Positions 34,761 to 44,115 of a DNA stretch of 64,000 bases are shown here, piece by piece. The position numbers and the translations under genes are program-made. Under the pieces are notes generated by a model. The model made no database searches, was not told the origin of the DNA, and worked only from the letters and a program-made list of their open reading frames with translations. Numbering within the stretch: the stretch's first letter is position 1; each line of letters starts with the position of its first letter. The stretch lies in assembly GCA_934654775.1 (NCBI GenBank), contig CAKUGR010000012.1, forward strand, positions 1 through 64,000. Reading direction: 5' to 3'. This DNA is from an uncultured Collinsella sp. GTDB taxonomy: Bacteria; Actinomycetota; Coriobacteriia; Coriobacteriales; Coriobacteriaceae.

Positions 34761-36368
34761 CTATCCGCATATGCCGCATTTGGCGCAGGCAGAAAGCGCG
34801 GCGGGGGCTTGAGCGATGCCGCCCTTGGCCGTCTCGCGCAGGGTTGCCGGCAGGGCGTGGCCCACCGAGAGCATCACATGCGCCATCTGGTCAAACGGCA
34901 CCAGGCTCCTAATGCCGGCGAGCGCGAGCTGGGCCGAGCTGAAGGCCGCGGCCACGCCGATGGCATTGCGGTTTTGGCACGGCACCTCGACCAGTCCGCC
35001 CACGGGATCGCAAACGAGGCCTAGCAGATTGCTCAGCGCGATGGAACTGGCGTCGAGTGCCTGCTCGGGGGTGCCGCCGAGCATCTGCACCAGCGCGGCG
35101 GCGGCCATGGCGGCGGCACTTCCCACCTCGGCCTGGCAGCCGCCCTCGGCACCGGCGACGCAAGCGCTCGTGGTGAGGTTGAGGCCGATGGCGGCAGCAC
35201 AGTAGAGGGCGTCCATGACCTGCTCGTCATCGAGCTGCAGGTGCTCGGCCAGCGCCAGCACGCAGCCGGGCACGACGCCCGCGGAGCCTGCCGTGGGGGC
35301 TGCGACGATCACGCCCATGGTGGCAGAGCGCTCGAGCACGGCCATGGCGCGGGCCACGGCATCGGTCTGGACGGCGCCCATTAAACTGGAGCTCAGGTCG
35401 TTGCGGCCGGTGGCATCGACGAGCTTCGCCTCGCCGCCGATGAGCCCGCCGAGCGAGCGCTGCGGATTGGAGATGGGAGCCGCGGTCTCCTCGCGCATGA
35501 CGTCGAGCACGCGACGCATGGTGGCGACGGCGTGCTCCTCGCCGGTGAGGCGCGCCTCGCGCACGGCCATGACGGCGCCGATGTTGAGTCCCAGTTCCTC
35601 GCAGGCGTCGAGCAGCTGTTCGCCGTCGTCGAAGACCTCCTTGGCCGAGACGCCGGGGGATAGCGACGAGGCCGAGCCCGGGAGCTCGATAAATGTTGCG
35701 TAGTCGACATTGTCGAGCTTGCGCAGCATGGGAATGACGGTATCGTCGGGGGCGCCGTCGGTCTCAAAAACGGAGTATGCCTGGCCGCCCACCTCGGTGC
35801 GGTAGGTGCGGCAGAAGGCAATGTTCACGTGTGCGTAGGCGAGCAGATTCGTGAGCGCGGCGAGCACGCCGGGGACGTCCTTGTGGGCCACAAACAGCGT
35901 GGAGTACATGCCCGAGATGTCGACGCCGACGCCATTGATGCGGCTGATGCGCATTTTGCCGCCGCCCAGGCTCTCGCCGCGGACCTGCGCCGTAGCGCCC
36001 GTGTCGTCGACCATGTCGATATCGACGGTGTTGGGGTGAATGGAGGCGTCGTCGCCCTTGATGTCAAAGTGATAGTCGAGGCCCTGCTCGCGTGCGAGGT
36101 CGAAGGCCTGCTTGATATTCTCGTCGTCGGTGTCGAGGCCCAGGATGCCCGCGACGAGCGCGCGGTCGGTGCCGTGGCCGCGGTAGGTGTGGGCGAAGGA
36201 GTTCCACAGGCCAAAGGTAACTTTGGTGATGCGGCCCTCGAGCAGGCTGGCGGCCACCTGTGCGCACCGCAGGGCGCCGGCGGTGTGCGATGAGCTGGGG
36301 CCGACCATGATGGGGCCCAAGATCTCGAATGCCGAGGTCGTAGCTAGTGTTTGCGGCTTGCCTGCCAT
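34761..36368 (-). CDS. sdaA: L-serine ammonia-lyase, single-chain (fused beta-alpha), iron-sulfur dependent
   Basis: A 535-residue enzyme that deaminates L-serine to pyruvate. The beta domain is first (GPIMVGPSSSHTAGA, about residues 19-33), then an ACT-like segment (about 145-205), then the alpha domain (about 235-535). Iron-sulfur Cys residues are visible in TSACVAGAEGGCQAE and the C-terminal CAKCGICG. AAAGGAG 5 bases upstream fixes the start. It is an oxygen-sensitive enzyme type, consistent with an anaerobe. Confidence 0.95.
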   Translation of the reverse strand: MAGKPQTLATTSAFEILGPIMVGPSSSHTAGALRCAQVAASLLEGRITKVTFGLWNSFAHTYRGHGTDRALVAGILGLDTDDENIKQAFDLAREQGLDYHFDIKGDDASIHPNTVDIDMVDDTGATAQVRGESLGGGKMRISRINGVGVDISGMYSTLFVAHKDVPGVLAALTNLLAYAHVNIAFCRTYRTEVGGQAYSVFETDGAPDDTVIPMLRKLDNVDYATFIELPGSASSLSPGVSAKEVFDDGEQLLDACEELGLNIGAVMAVREARLTGEEHAVATMRRVLDVMREETAAPISNPQRSLGGLIGGEAKLVDATGRNDLSSSLMGAVQTDAVARAMAVLERSATMGVIVAAPTAGSAGVVPGCVLALAEHLQLDDEQVMDALYCAAAIGLNLTTSACVAGAEGGCQAEVGSAAAMAAAALVQMLGGTPEQALDASSIALSNLLGLVCDPVGGLVEVPCQNRNAIGVAAAFSSAQLALAGIRSLVPFDQMAHVMLSVGHALPATLRETAKGGIAQAPAALSACAKCGICG

Positions 36369-36425
36369 GGCTGCTCCTTTACGTGGCTCTTCGTCCCGAG
36401 GGGCGGGGCATACTCTGTCCCGTCG

Positions 36426-36544
36426 TTCCGAGGGCTTTGGTATTTGGTCGCCTGCTCGGACAGTCCTGCTCGCACGGAGAGCACATTAAGTGCTCTCCGG
36501 CTCGTGCGGAACTCGCGATCGACCAAATACCAAAGCCCTCGGAA
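36426..36544. repeat. Nested palindromic element family C, copy C2 (25-bp perfect arms)
   Basis: Arms at 36426-36450 and 36520-36544 are exact reverse complements (TTCCGAGGGCTTTGG...). The 69-base centre matches the complement of the C1 centre except for a few bases; an A/T pair in the inner hairpin of C1 is a G/C pair here (GGAGAGCAC-type stem). It fills the gap between the starts/ends of sdaA and metK; the remaining bases up to 36637 hold nothing I recognise. Confidence 0.92.
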
Positions 36545-36637
36545 CTTAGGATACATGGTTGGCGCAGCCAGGTGGCAAAATTCATTAGCTGGAGACGCTG
36601 TACGGTTTCATATCGAAACATCACCACCACCGGTTTA

Positions 36638-36676
36638 ATAAAAAAGAAGTACCGGTTGGAGCCGGTACTTCTTTTG
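36638..36676 (-). terminator. Terminator of metK
   Basis: GAAGTACCGG pairs with CCGGTACTTC around loop TTGGA, with A-runs on the left that read as a T-run on the minus strand. It can also work in the plus direction. Confidence 0.88.
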
Positions 36677-36712
36677 AAAGCGTGTGCGGGTTATGACCTT
36701 TGTGGTTCCTAA

Positions 36713-37993
<1,281 letters not shown>

Positions 37994-38103
37994 GATTGTC
38001 CTTTCAAAAAACGTGTCCCGGCGACCGTTACCATTCCGCCGAGCTCTATATGCAAGGGAACATCATATCGCGTAAATCCAACATTCACACCCTTTCCGCA
38101 CCT

Positions 38104-38212
38104 ACTCATTGGGGACAGACTTAAATGAATGCAGCACTTGGGGACACTCCTGTTCGGCCAGCTCCGAAGAGTGTCCCCAACGACTACTCATTTAAGTCTG
38201 TCCCCAATGAGT
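38104..38212. repeat. Double-hairpin palindromic element D (REPIN-like)
   Basis: Outer arms 38104-38128 and 38188-38212 are 25-bp perfect complements. Inner arms 38138-38149 and 38169-38180 (TTGGGGACACTC) are 12-bp perfect, with a small TTCGG/CCGAA hairpin at the tip. The tetrad TTGGGGACA occurs in both arm pairs, like paired REP sequences. It lies between divergent metK and gltX. Confidence 0.9.
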
Positions 38213-38225
38213 GGGTCGGTGCCCT

Positions 38226-38256
38226 TTGTGTAGAGGCTGCTTTGTTGCTTTATACT
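38226..38256 (+). promoter_or_regulatory. Candidate promoter of gltX
   Basis: TTGTGT (38226-38231) and TATACT (38251-38256), 19-base spacing, 40 bases before the start codon. Confidence 0.45.
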
Positions 38257-38296
38257 GATGCGGTTAGACATCCATCCTGCAATCGAGGAGATTTCC

Positions 38297-39772
38297 ATGG
38301 CATCAGACGTTCGCGTCCGCTTTGCACCCTCACCGACGGGCAAGCTGCACATCGGCGGCGCCCGCACCGCTATCTATAACTGGGCTTTCGCCCGTGCAAA
38401 CGGCGGCACGTTCATCCTGCGCATCGACGACACCGACCCCACCCGTTCCACCGACGAGAACACGCAGATCATTCTGCGCGCCATGCGTTGGCTGGGCTTG
38501 GACTGGGACGAGGGCCCCGAGGTGGGCGGCGACTATGGCCCCTACGCACAGACCGAGCGCCTGGACCTGTACAGGCAGGCCGCCCAGAAGCTCTGGGACG
38601 AGGGCAAGGCCTACCCCTGCTTCTGCACCAAGGAGCAGCTCGACGCCGACCGCAAGGCCGCCCAGGAGCGCAAGGACCCCTTCCAGGGCTATCAGCGCCG
38701 CTGCCGCGATCTCGATCCCGAGGAGGCCCGCCGCCGCATCGAGGCCGGCGAGCCCTACGTCCTGCGCATCAAGGTGCCCGAGGACCGCGGCGACGTCGTC
38801 ATCCACGACGCCGTCCACGGCGAGGTGACCTTCGACGCCAAGGAGCTCGACGACTTCGTCATCTTCCGCTCCGACGGCACGCCCACGTACAACTTCGCGA
38901 CCGTCGTCGACGACGCTATGATGAAGATCACCCACGTCATCCGTGGCGACGACCATCTGTCCAACACCCCGCGCCAGGTCATGGTCTACGAGGCCCTCGG
39001 CGCGCCCGTGCCCACGTTCGCCCACATCTCCATGATCCTGGGCGCCGACGGCAAGAAGCTCTCCAAGCGCCACGGCGCCACCTCGGTGGAGGAGTACCGC
39101 GACGCCGGCTACCTGTCCGACGCCTTCGTCAACTATCTGGCGCTGCTCGGCTGGTCGCTCGATGGCGAGACCACGATCATTCCGCGTGATGTTCTGGCCA
39201 GCAAGTTCTCGCTCGACCGTATCTCTAAGAACCCGGCGACCTTCGACCCCAAGAAGCTCGACTGGGTCAATGCCGAGTATATCAACGGTATGTCCGACGC
39301 CCAGTTTGCCGATGAGGTCATGGTCCCCGAGCTGCATGAGGCGGGCCTTATCGAGGGTAACGTCGAGTACGGCGAGGACTGGATCGACGCGCTTGCCGCC
39401 ATCGTCAAGCCGCGCACCAAGATGCCAGCTGACGCCGTGACTGTCGCTGCTCCTATCTTTGCCACCGCCGAGACGCTCGAGTATGACGAGAAGTCTGTTA
39501 ACAAGGGCCTGGCCAAAGAAGGCATGGGCGCTATTCTGGATGCCGCCAAGGCCGCGCTCGAGGGCGTGGACGAGTGGACGGCTGCCAACATCGACGCCGC
39601 GCTTGAGCCGCTGCCCGAGCAGATGGACCTCAAGAAGCGCGTGGTGTTCCAGGCCGTGCGCGTAGCCGTTTGCGGCAACATGGTGAGCCCCCCGCTGGGC
39701 GAGACCATGGCGCTCGTCGGCCGCGACGACTGCTTGGCGCGCATCGACCGCGCCCGCACGATGGCGCTGTAG
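38297..39772 (+). CDS. gltX: Glutamyl-tRNA synthetase
   Basis: A 491-residue class I synthetase. The HIGH motif is FAPSPTGKLHIGGART (about residues 8-23) and the KMSKS-type motif is KKLSKRHGATS (about 254). The C-terminal anticodon-binding domain is all-helical (about 330-491). GAGGAG 6 bases before the ATG sets the start. Two copies of its partner tRNA-Glu lie 11 kb upstream. Whether it also charges tRNA-Gln depends on gatCAB, which is not in the window. Confidence 0.96.
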   Translation: MASDVRVRFAPSPTGKLHIGGARTAIYNWAFARANGGTFILRIDDTDPTRSTDENTQIILRAMRWLGLDWDEGPEVGGDYGPYAQTERLDLYRQAAQKLWDEGKAYPCFCTKEQLDADRKAAQERKDPFQGYQRRCRDLDPEEARRRIEAGEPYVLRIKVPEDRGDVVIHDAVHGEVTFDAKELDDFVIFRSDGTPTYNFATVVDDAMMKITHVIRGDDHLSNTPRQVMVYEALGAPVPTFAHISMILGADGKKLSKRHGATSVEEYRDAGYLSDAFVNYLALLGWSLDGETTIIPRDVLASKFSLDRISKNPATFDPKKLDWVNAEYINGMSDAQFADEVMVPELHEAGLIEGNVEYGEDWIDALAAIVKPRTKMPADAVTVAAPIFATAETLEYDEKSVNKGLAKEGMGAILDAAKAALEGVDEWTAANIDAALEPLPEQMDLKKRVVFQAVRVAVCGNMVSPPLGETMALVGRDDCLARIDRARTMAL

Positions 39773-39860
39773 CAGCTGCGTAAACGCATGTATCCGAGCC
39801 CCGTTCACCCGAGCGGGGCTCTTGTTTCTGTAGACGTATGGGATAGGAGGTGCTGGGGCT

Positions 39861-42311
39861 ATGGCCGAGCAACTGTCACTGTTTGGTTCGCCGGAACCGG
39901 AGGAAGCTCCGAAGTCCGCGGCCCCTGTCGCATCAACCAGGCCCAAGCCCGCGCCCGAGCCCGTCACCGCCTACGCGAGCGTGGTCCTCGACATCCCGAC
40001 CCGTGCGCTGTCCGAGCCGTTTGCCTACGGCATTCCGCAGACCTTTGCCAACGAGGCCCAGATCGGCTCCACCGTTCTGGTTCATTTTGGCAACCGTGCG
40101 GCCGCGGGCTATATCGTCGATATCGCGCCCGAGCTTGCCGATCTGCAAGGTATCGACGCCCTCGATCCCGCACGCGTCAAGCCTATCGAGGCTATCCTCA
40201 GCAAGCCGCTCTTTACCGCCGAGGCTGCACGCATTGCGCGCTGGATGAGCCGCGAGTACGTCGCGACGCTTTCCGAGTGCCTGCGCCTGTTCTTGCCCCC
40301 GGGTGGAAGCCCGCGCGTGGTCAAGGGCGATGACGGCTTGTGGACCGTTGAACGCCCCGCCGTCAAACCCATCCAAAACCGCTGGGTCATACTCACGCCC
40401 GAGGGTTTCGACTACACGCCGCCCAAGACCGCGGTCCGTCAGCGTCAGCTCATCGAGGCGCTCCAATGCGGCCCGGTCACGACGCGCGACCTCAACCTGC
40501 TCTACAACAGCATGTCGGCGACCATCAAGGCGCTCGAAAAACGCGGCGTCGTGGTGGTGGAAGAGCGCCGCGCCTGGCGTGGCTGCAGCGAGCAGACCAC
40601 ACTGTCCTCTGCAAGCGGTAAAGCGCCGGTCGCACTTACGAACGGTCAGCGGCAGGCCCTCGCGCAGATTGAGCGCGCACGCCTTGACGCCCATGGCGAC
40701 GTGGTCCTTGTCGATGGCGTCACCGGTTCCGGCAAAACCGAGGTCTACCTCTCGGCGATTGAGCGCGTGCTGGCGGCCGGCCGTTCGGCCTGCGTGCTCG
40801 TGCCCGAGATCTCGCTGACGGCCCAGACCGTCGGCCGCTTCCGCTCGCGCTTTGGCGAGACGGTCGCCGTGTTCCATTCGCGACTTTCTGCTGGCGAGCG
40901 CCTGGACCAGTGGGATATGGTCGCCAGCGGTGCCGCGCGTGTGGTCGTGGGCGCCCGTTCGGCGCTCTTTTGCCCGCTCAGCGATCTGGGCCTCATTATT
41001 ATCGACGAGGAGCACGAGACCAGCTACAAGCAGGGTTCCAGCCCGCGTTACCATGCGCGCGAGGTGGCTGCCGAGATGGCGCGCCGCTATCGGTGTCCGC
41101 TCGTACTGGGCTCCGCAACGCCCTCGGCCGAGGCGCTCGACCGCTGCCGCCGCCGCACGTACGGCGGCGCCACCTGGACGCGCGTCGAGATGCCCGAACG
41201 CCCGGGGCATGCGGTCCTGCCCACGGTTCGCATTGCCGACCTGCGCCGCGAGTTCGCACACGGCAGCCGCTCCATGTTCTCAAAACCGCTGATGGAAGGT
41301 CTGGAGCGCGTAGTCGAGCGCCGCGAAAAGGCCGTGCTGCTGCACAACCGTCGCGGTTTTGCGCCGTTCCTGATGTGTCGAGAATGCGGTTGCGTGCCCA
41401 CCTGCAACCACTGCTCCACGGCGCTTACGTATCACGAGCGCACGCACACGCTGCAGTGCCACACCTGCGGATCGTCCTGGCGCGTTCAGCCCTATCCGGC
41501 GCCCACGAGCCGCTGCCCCAAGTGCGGCAGTCGCTATCTGGCAAAAATGGGCCTGGGCACGCAGCAAATCGAAGACGCGCTGCACCAGATGCTGCCCGAG
41601 GACGTCGCCATCATCCGCATGGATGCCGATTCCACGCGCGGCAAGGACGCGCACAAAAAGCTGCTCGAGCAGTTCGATGCCGCCGATTGCGCCGTGCTGC
41701 TGGGCACGCAGATGATTGCCAAGGGGCTGGATTTTCCCGAGGTTACGCTCGTGGGCGTGGTCAATGCCGACTTTGCCCTCAAGCTGCCCGATTTTCGCGC
41801 AGGGGAGCGCGCTTACGATCTGCTGGAACAGGTTGCGGGCCGCGCCGGCCGCGGCGATCGCCCCGGCGAGGTTATCATCCAGACCTACCTGCCCGAGGAC
41901 CCGGTTATCCGCGCCGTCGCCGAGCACGACCGCTCTATCTTTACCGACTACGACCTTGATCAGCGTCGCGACGCCCTGTATCCGCCGTTCGTACGCTTGG
42001 TCAACATCTTGGTGTGGTCGACGAATCGAGACGATGCGCAGGACTACATCGGGCACATCGCAAAGCTCCTCAAGCGCCGCTGGCATGCGGCCGCGCCCGA
42101 CTTTTTGCGGGCGGGGAGCGCCGTGCCGCAGGTGCTGGGCCCGGCTTCGTGTGTAATCGAGAGAGCCAAGGACCGTTACCGCTTCCATCTGCTTGTAAAG
42201 TCGCCGGTAGGGTACCATGTCTCTGATGATATCGACGCCTGCCTCAAAGAGGTGGGCTCCGTGCGCGGCGTGAGCGTGAGCGTTGACGTCGACGCCTATG
42301 ATTTGATGTAA
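39861..42311 (+). CDS. priA: Primosomal protein N' (PriA helicase)
   Basis: An 816-residue replication-restart helicase. The N-terminal DNA-binding domain (about 30-250) precedes the helicase: Walker A DGVTGSGKTEVYL (about 284), DEEH box IIDEEHETSYKQ (about 379), and motif VLGSATPS (about 415). Zinc-binding cysteines occur as CRECGCVPTCNHC and CHTCGSSW...CPKCGSRY (about 507-557). The C-terminal helicase half has GTQMIAKGLDFP and QVAGRAGRGDRPG. Followed after 18 bases by def. All conserved motifs look intact. Confidence 0.96.
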   Translation: MAEQLSLFGSPEPEEAPKSAAPVASTRPKPAPEPVTAYASVVLDIPTRALSEPFAYGIPQTFANEAQIGSTVLVHFGNRAAAGYIVDIAPELADLQGIDALDPARVKPIEAILSKPLFTAEAARIARWMSREYVATLSECLRLFLPPGGSPRVVKGDDGLWTVERPAVKPIQNRWVILTPEGFDYTPPKTAVRQRQLIEALQCGPVTTRDLNLLYNSMSATIKALEKRGVVVVEERRAWRGCSEQTTLSSASGKAPVALTNGQRQALAQIERARLDAHGDVVLVDGVTGSGKTEVYLSAIERVLAAGRSACVLVPEISLTAQTVGRFRSRFGETVAVFHSRLSAGERLDQWDMVASGAARVVVGARSALFCPLSDLGLIIIDEEHETSYKQGSSPRYHAREVAAEMARRYRCPLVLGSATPSAEALDRCRRRTYGGATWTRVEMPERPGHAVLPTVRIADLRREFAHGSRSMFSKPLMEGLERVVERREKAVLLHNRRGFAPFLMCRECGCVPTCNHCSTALTYHERTHTLQCHTCGSSWRVQPYPAPTSRCPKCGSRYLAKMGLGTQQIEDALHQMLPEDVAIIRMDADSTRGKDAHKKLLEQFDAADCAVLLGTQMIAKGLDFPEVTLVGVVNADFALKLPDFRAGERAYDLLEQVAGRAGRGDRPGEVIIQTYLPEDPVIRAVAEHDRSIFTDYDLDQRRDALYPPFVRLVNILVWSTNRDDAQDYIGHIAKLLKRRWHAAAPDFLRAGSAVPQVLGPASCVIERAKDRYRFHLLVKSPVGYHVSDDIDACLKEVGSVRGVSVSVDVDAYDLM

Positions 42312-42329
42312 CAACCCGAAAGGATGGCC

Positions 42330-42866
42330 ATGGAAGCCAACGGAATCGTACTTTCGCCCGACCCTCGTCTGCGCCAGGAGTGCGCCGTCATCGAGGAGAT
42401 CACCCCGGCGATCGAGGCGCTTGCCGAGAAGATGAAGAAGATGATGTTCGAGAACGGCGGTTGCGGCCTGGCTGCCCCGCAGATTGGCGAGCTCATCCAG
42501 CTCGTGACCATCGACTGCGACTATAGCGACAAGAACGACTACGACCCGTACGTGCTTATCAATCCCGTGATTGTTGAGCAGAGCGACAACCTGGTGCCGT
42601 TTAGCGAGGGCTGCCTGTCCATTCCCGGCATTAGCTGCGAGATCGAGCGTCCGGATCACGTTGTCGTCGAGGCGTATGACCTGGATGCCAACCTGATTCG
42701 CTATGAGGCCACGGGCGACCTGTTCTGCGTGTGCCTGCAGCACGAGATTGATCACCTGCATGGCAATACGATGTTTGAGCGACTGAAGCCGATGCAGAGG
42801 ATCAAGGCAGTCAAGGAGTACCAGGACGCCCTGGCCCGCGGCGCTCGACCGGGCGAGACTGAATAG
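42330..42866 (+). CDS. def: Peptide deformylase
   Basis: A 178-residue metalloenzyme that removes the N-formyl group from new proteins. All three motifs are present: GCGLAAPQIG (about residue 48), EGCLSIPG with the metal Cys (about 93), and QHEIDHLHG with the metal His pair and catalytic Glu (about 138). ATG 42330 is preferred because AAAGGA lies about 6 bases upstream; 42324 is an alternative. It works with Fmt, encoded 328 bases downstream. Confidence 0.94.
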   Translation: MEANGIVLSPDPRLRQECAVIEEITPAIEALAEKMKKMMFENGGCGLAAPQIGELIQLVTIDCDYSDKNDYDPYVLINPVIVEQSDNLVPFSEGCLSIPGISCEIERPDHVVVEAYDLDANLIRYEATGDLFCVCLQHEIDHLHGNTMFERLKPMQRIKAVKEYQDALARGARPGETE

Positions 42867-42871
42867 GTTGT

Positions 42872-42968
42872 TTGGCCGTCCCCGGGCGGGGCGCCTATAT
42901 ATCATCCCGTGCTCAAACATTCTCGCTTTGCTGCGAAACTGCGCGCGGGACGATATATAGGCGGCCAA
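42872..42968. repeat. Palindromic element G between def and fmt
   Basis: CGCCTATATATCATCCCG (42892-42909) pairs with 42946-42963 with one mismatch. A short outer pair (TTGGC/GCCAA, 42872-42876 with 42964-42968) extends it with bulges. No T-run follows. I see no second copy in the window. Confidence 0.75.
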
Positions 42969-43055
42969 CCCCAGGGACTACGTTATTCGGGGTCGGTTCG
43001 CCCGGGTGCCGTTGGGCCAGGGAGGGGCGTCTTCGCTGATATTTGGTTTGTTGAG

Positions 43056-43090
43056 AGAGCTGCTTTTATTGCGGCTCTTTCTTTGGTTTT
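43056..43090 (+). terminator. Terminator-like hairpin upstream of fmt
   Basis: AGAGCTGC pairs with GCGGCTCT (one G-U pair), followed by a T-rich stretch (TTCTTTGGTTTT). The rest of the 328-base def-fmt gap holds element G and a T-rich stretch with no gene I can support. Confidence 0.55.
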
Positions 43091-43194
43091 GGGTATATTT
43101 GTTCTTGTTGAACTGTTATTGCGGAAGGGCTGGAGACTGGCTTTTCGCTGCTGTTTGTAGCCGTCTTGGCTCTGGTTTTGAGGAGACATTGGTT

Positions 43195-44115
43195 ATGCGT
43201 ATTGTGTTTATGGGTACGCCCGATTTTGCGGTGCCTTCACTGACTTCGCTTGTTGCGGCTGGGAATGAGGTTGCGCTCGTTATTACTCGTCCTGATGCTG
43301 TTCGTGGGCGTGGTAAGAAGCTTGAGCCTTCTCCTGTTAAGGCCAAGGCGCTTGAGTTGGGGCTGCCGGTTATTGAGGCTAATCGGATGACGCCGGAGGT
43401 TGTTGAGGCGCTTCAGGATGCGCAGGCTGATATTTTCTGTGTGGCTGCCTATGGCTGCATTTTGCCTGATGAGGTGCTGCATATGGCGCCGCTTGGTATT
43501 GTGAATGTTCATGCGTCCTTGCTGCCTCGTTGGCGTGGCGCGGCTCCTATTCAGCGTGCCATTCTTGCTGGTGATGAGGTTGCTGGCGTTTCCATTATGC
43601 GTATTGGGCATGGCGTGGATACCGGTGCTTATTGCGCTCAGGCTTCCACTTCGGTTGCCGGTAAGCATGCCGAGGCGCTTACGATGGAGCTTGGCGAGCT
43701 GGGTGGCAAGTTGCTGGCCGATACGCTTCCTTCGCTTGCCGACGGCACTGCCGTTTGGACTGATCAGGATGAGTCGCTCGTTACCCATGCTGCCAAGATT
43801 TCCAAGCAGGAGATGCGTCTGAATCCGCAGATGGCGGCGCTCGATTGCGTGCGCCATGTGCTCGCTTCGTCCGATACCGCGCCTGCTCGTTGCGTGATTG
43901 CCGGCAAGACCGTGCGTGTGCTTGATGCTGCGCCGGCCGATGTGTCGCTTGGCGAGGGCGCTGTTGCTGTCAAGAGCAAGCGTGTTTACCTGGGTCTTTC
44001 CGATGGTGCGGTTGAACTGCTCGAGGTTAAGCCCGATGGCAAGCGTGCCATGGCTGCATCTGCTTGGGCTGCTGGCCTGCAGGGCGCCGATCTTACGTGG
44101 GGTGTTTTGTCATGA
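43195..44115 (+). CDS. fmt: Methionyl-tRNA formyltransferase
   Basis: A 306-residue enzyme that formylates initiator Met-tRNA. It begins RIVFMGTPDFAVPSL, carries the folate-binding/catalytic region VNVHASLLPRWRGAAPIQRAI (quoted in part: HASLLPRWRGAAPIQ, about 103-117) with the Asn-His-Asp triad, and has a C-terminal tRNA-binding domain (about 205-306). GAGGAG 9 bases upstream sets the start. Its 5' two-thirds uses many T-ending codons (GTT, ATT, CGT, GAT), unlike the C/G-ending bias of its neighbours. It overlaps rsmB by 4 bases. Confidence 0.95.
   Translation: MRIVFMGTPDFAVPSLTSLVAAGNEVALVITRPDAVRGRGKKLEPSPVKAKALELGLPVIEANRMTPEVVEALQDAQADIFCVAAYGCILPDEVLHMAPLGIVNVHASLLPRWRGAAPIQRAILAGDEVAGVSIMRIGHGVDTGAYCAQASTSVAGKHAEALTMELGELGGKLLADTLPSLADGTAVWTDQDESLVTHAAKISKQEMRLNPQMAALDCVRHVLASSDTAPARCVIAGKTVRVLDAAPADVSLGEGAVAVKSKRVYLGLSDGAVELLEVKPDGKRAMAASAWAAGLQGADLTWGVLS

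Noticed and set aside
37994..38103. SAM riboswitch upstream of metK
   Set aside because: The leader is only about 110 bases and shows no core of any SAM riboswitch class that I know.
38330..42968. Long minus-strand open frames opposite gltX and priA
   Set aside because: These are shadows of GC-rich coding; both genes on the plus strand have complete catalytic motifs.
42909..43160. 83-codon frame with a hydrophobic C-terminal stretch between def and fmt
   Set aside because: It crosses palindromic element G and a terminator-like hairpin and has no convincing ribosome site; the hydrophobic run comes from a T-rich segment.
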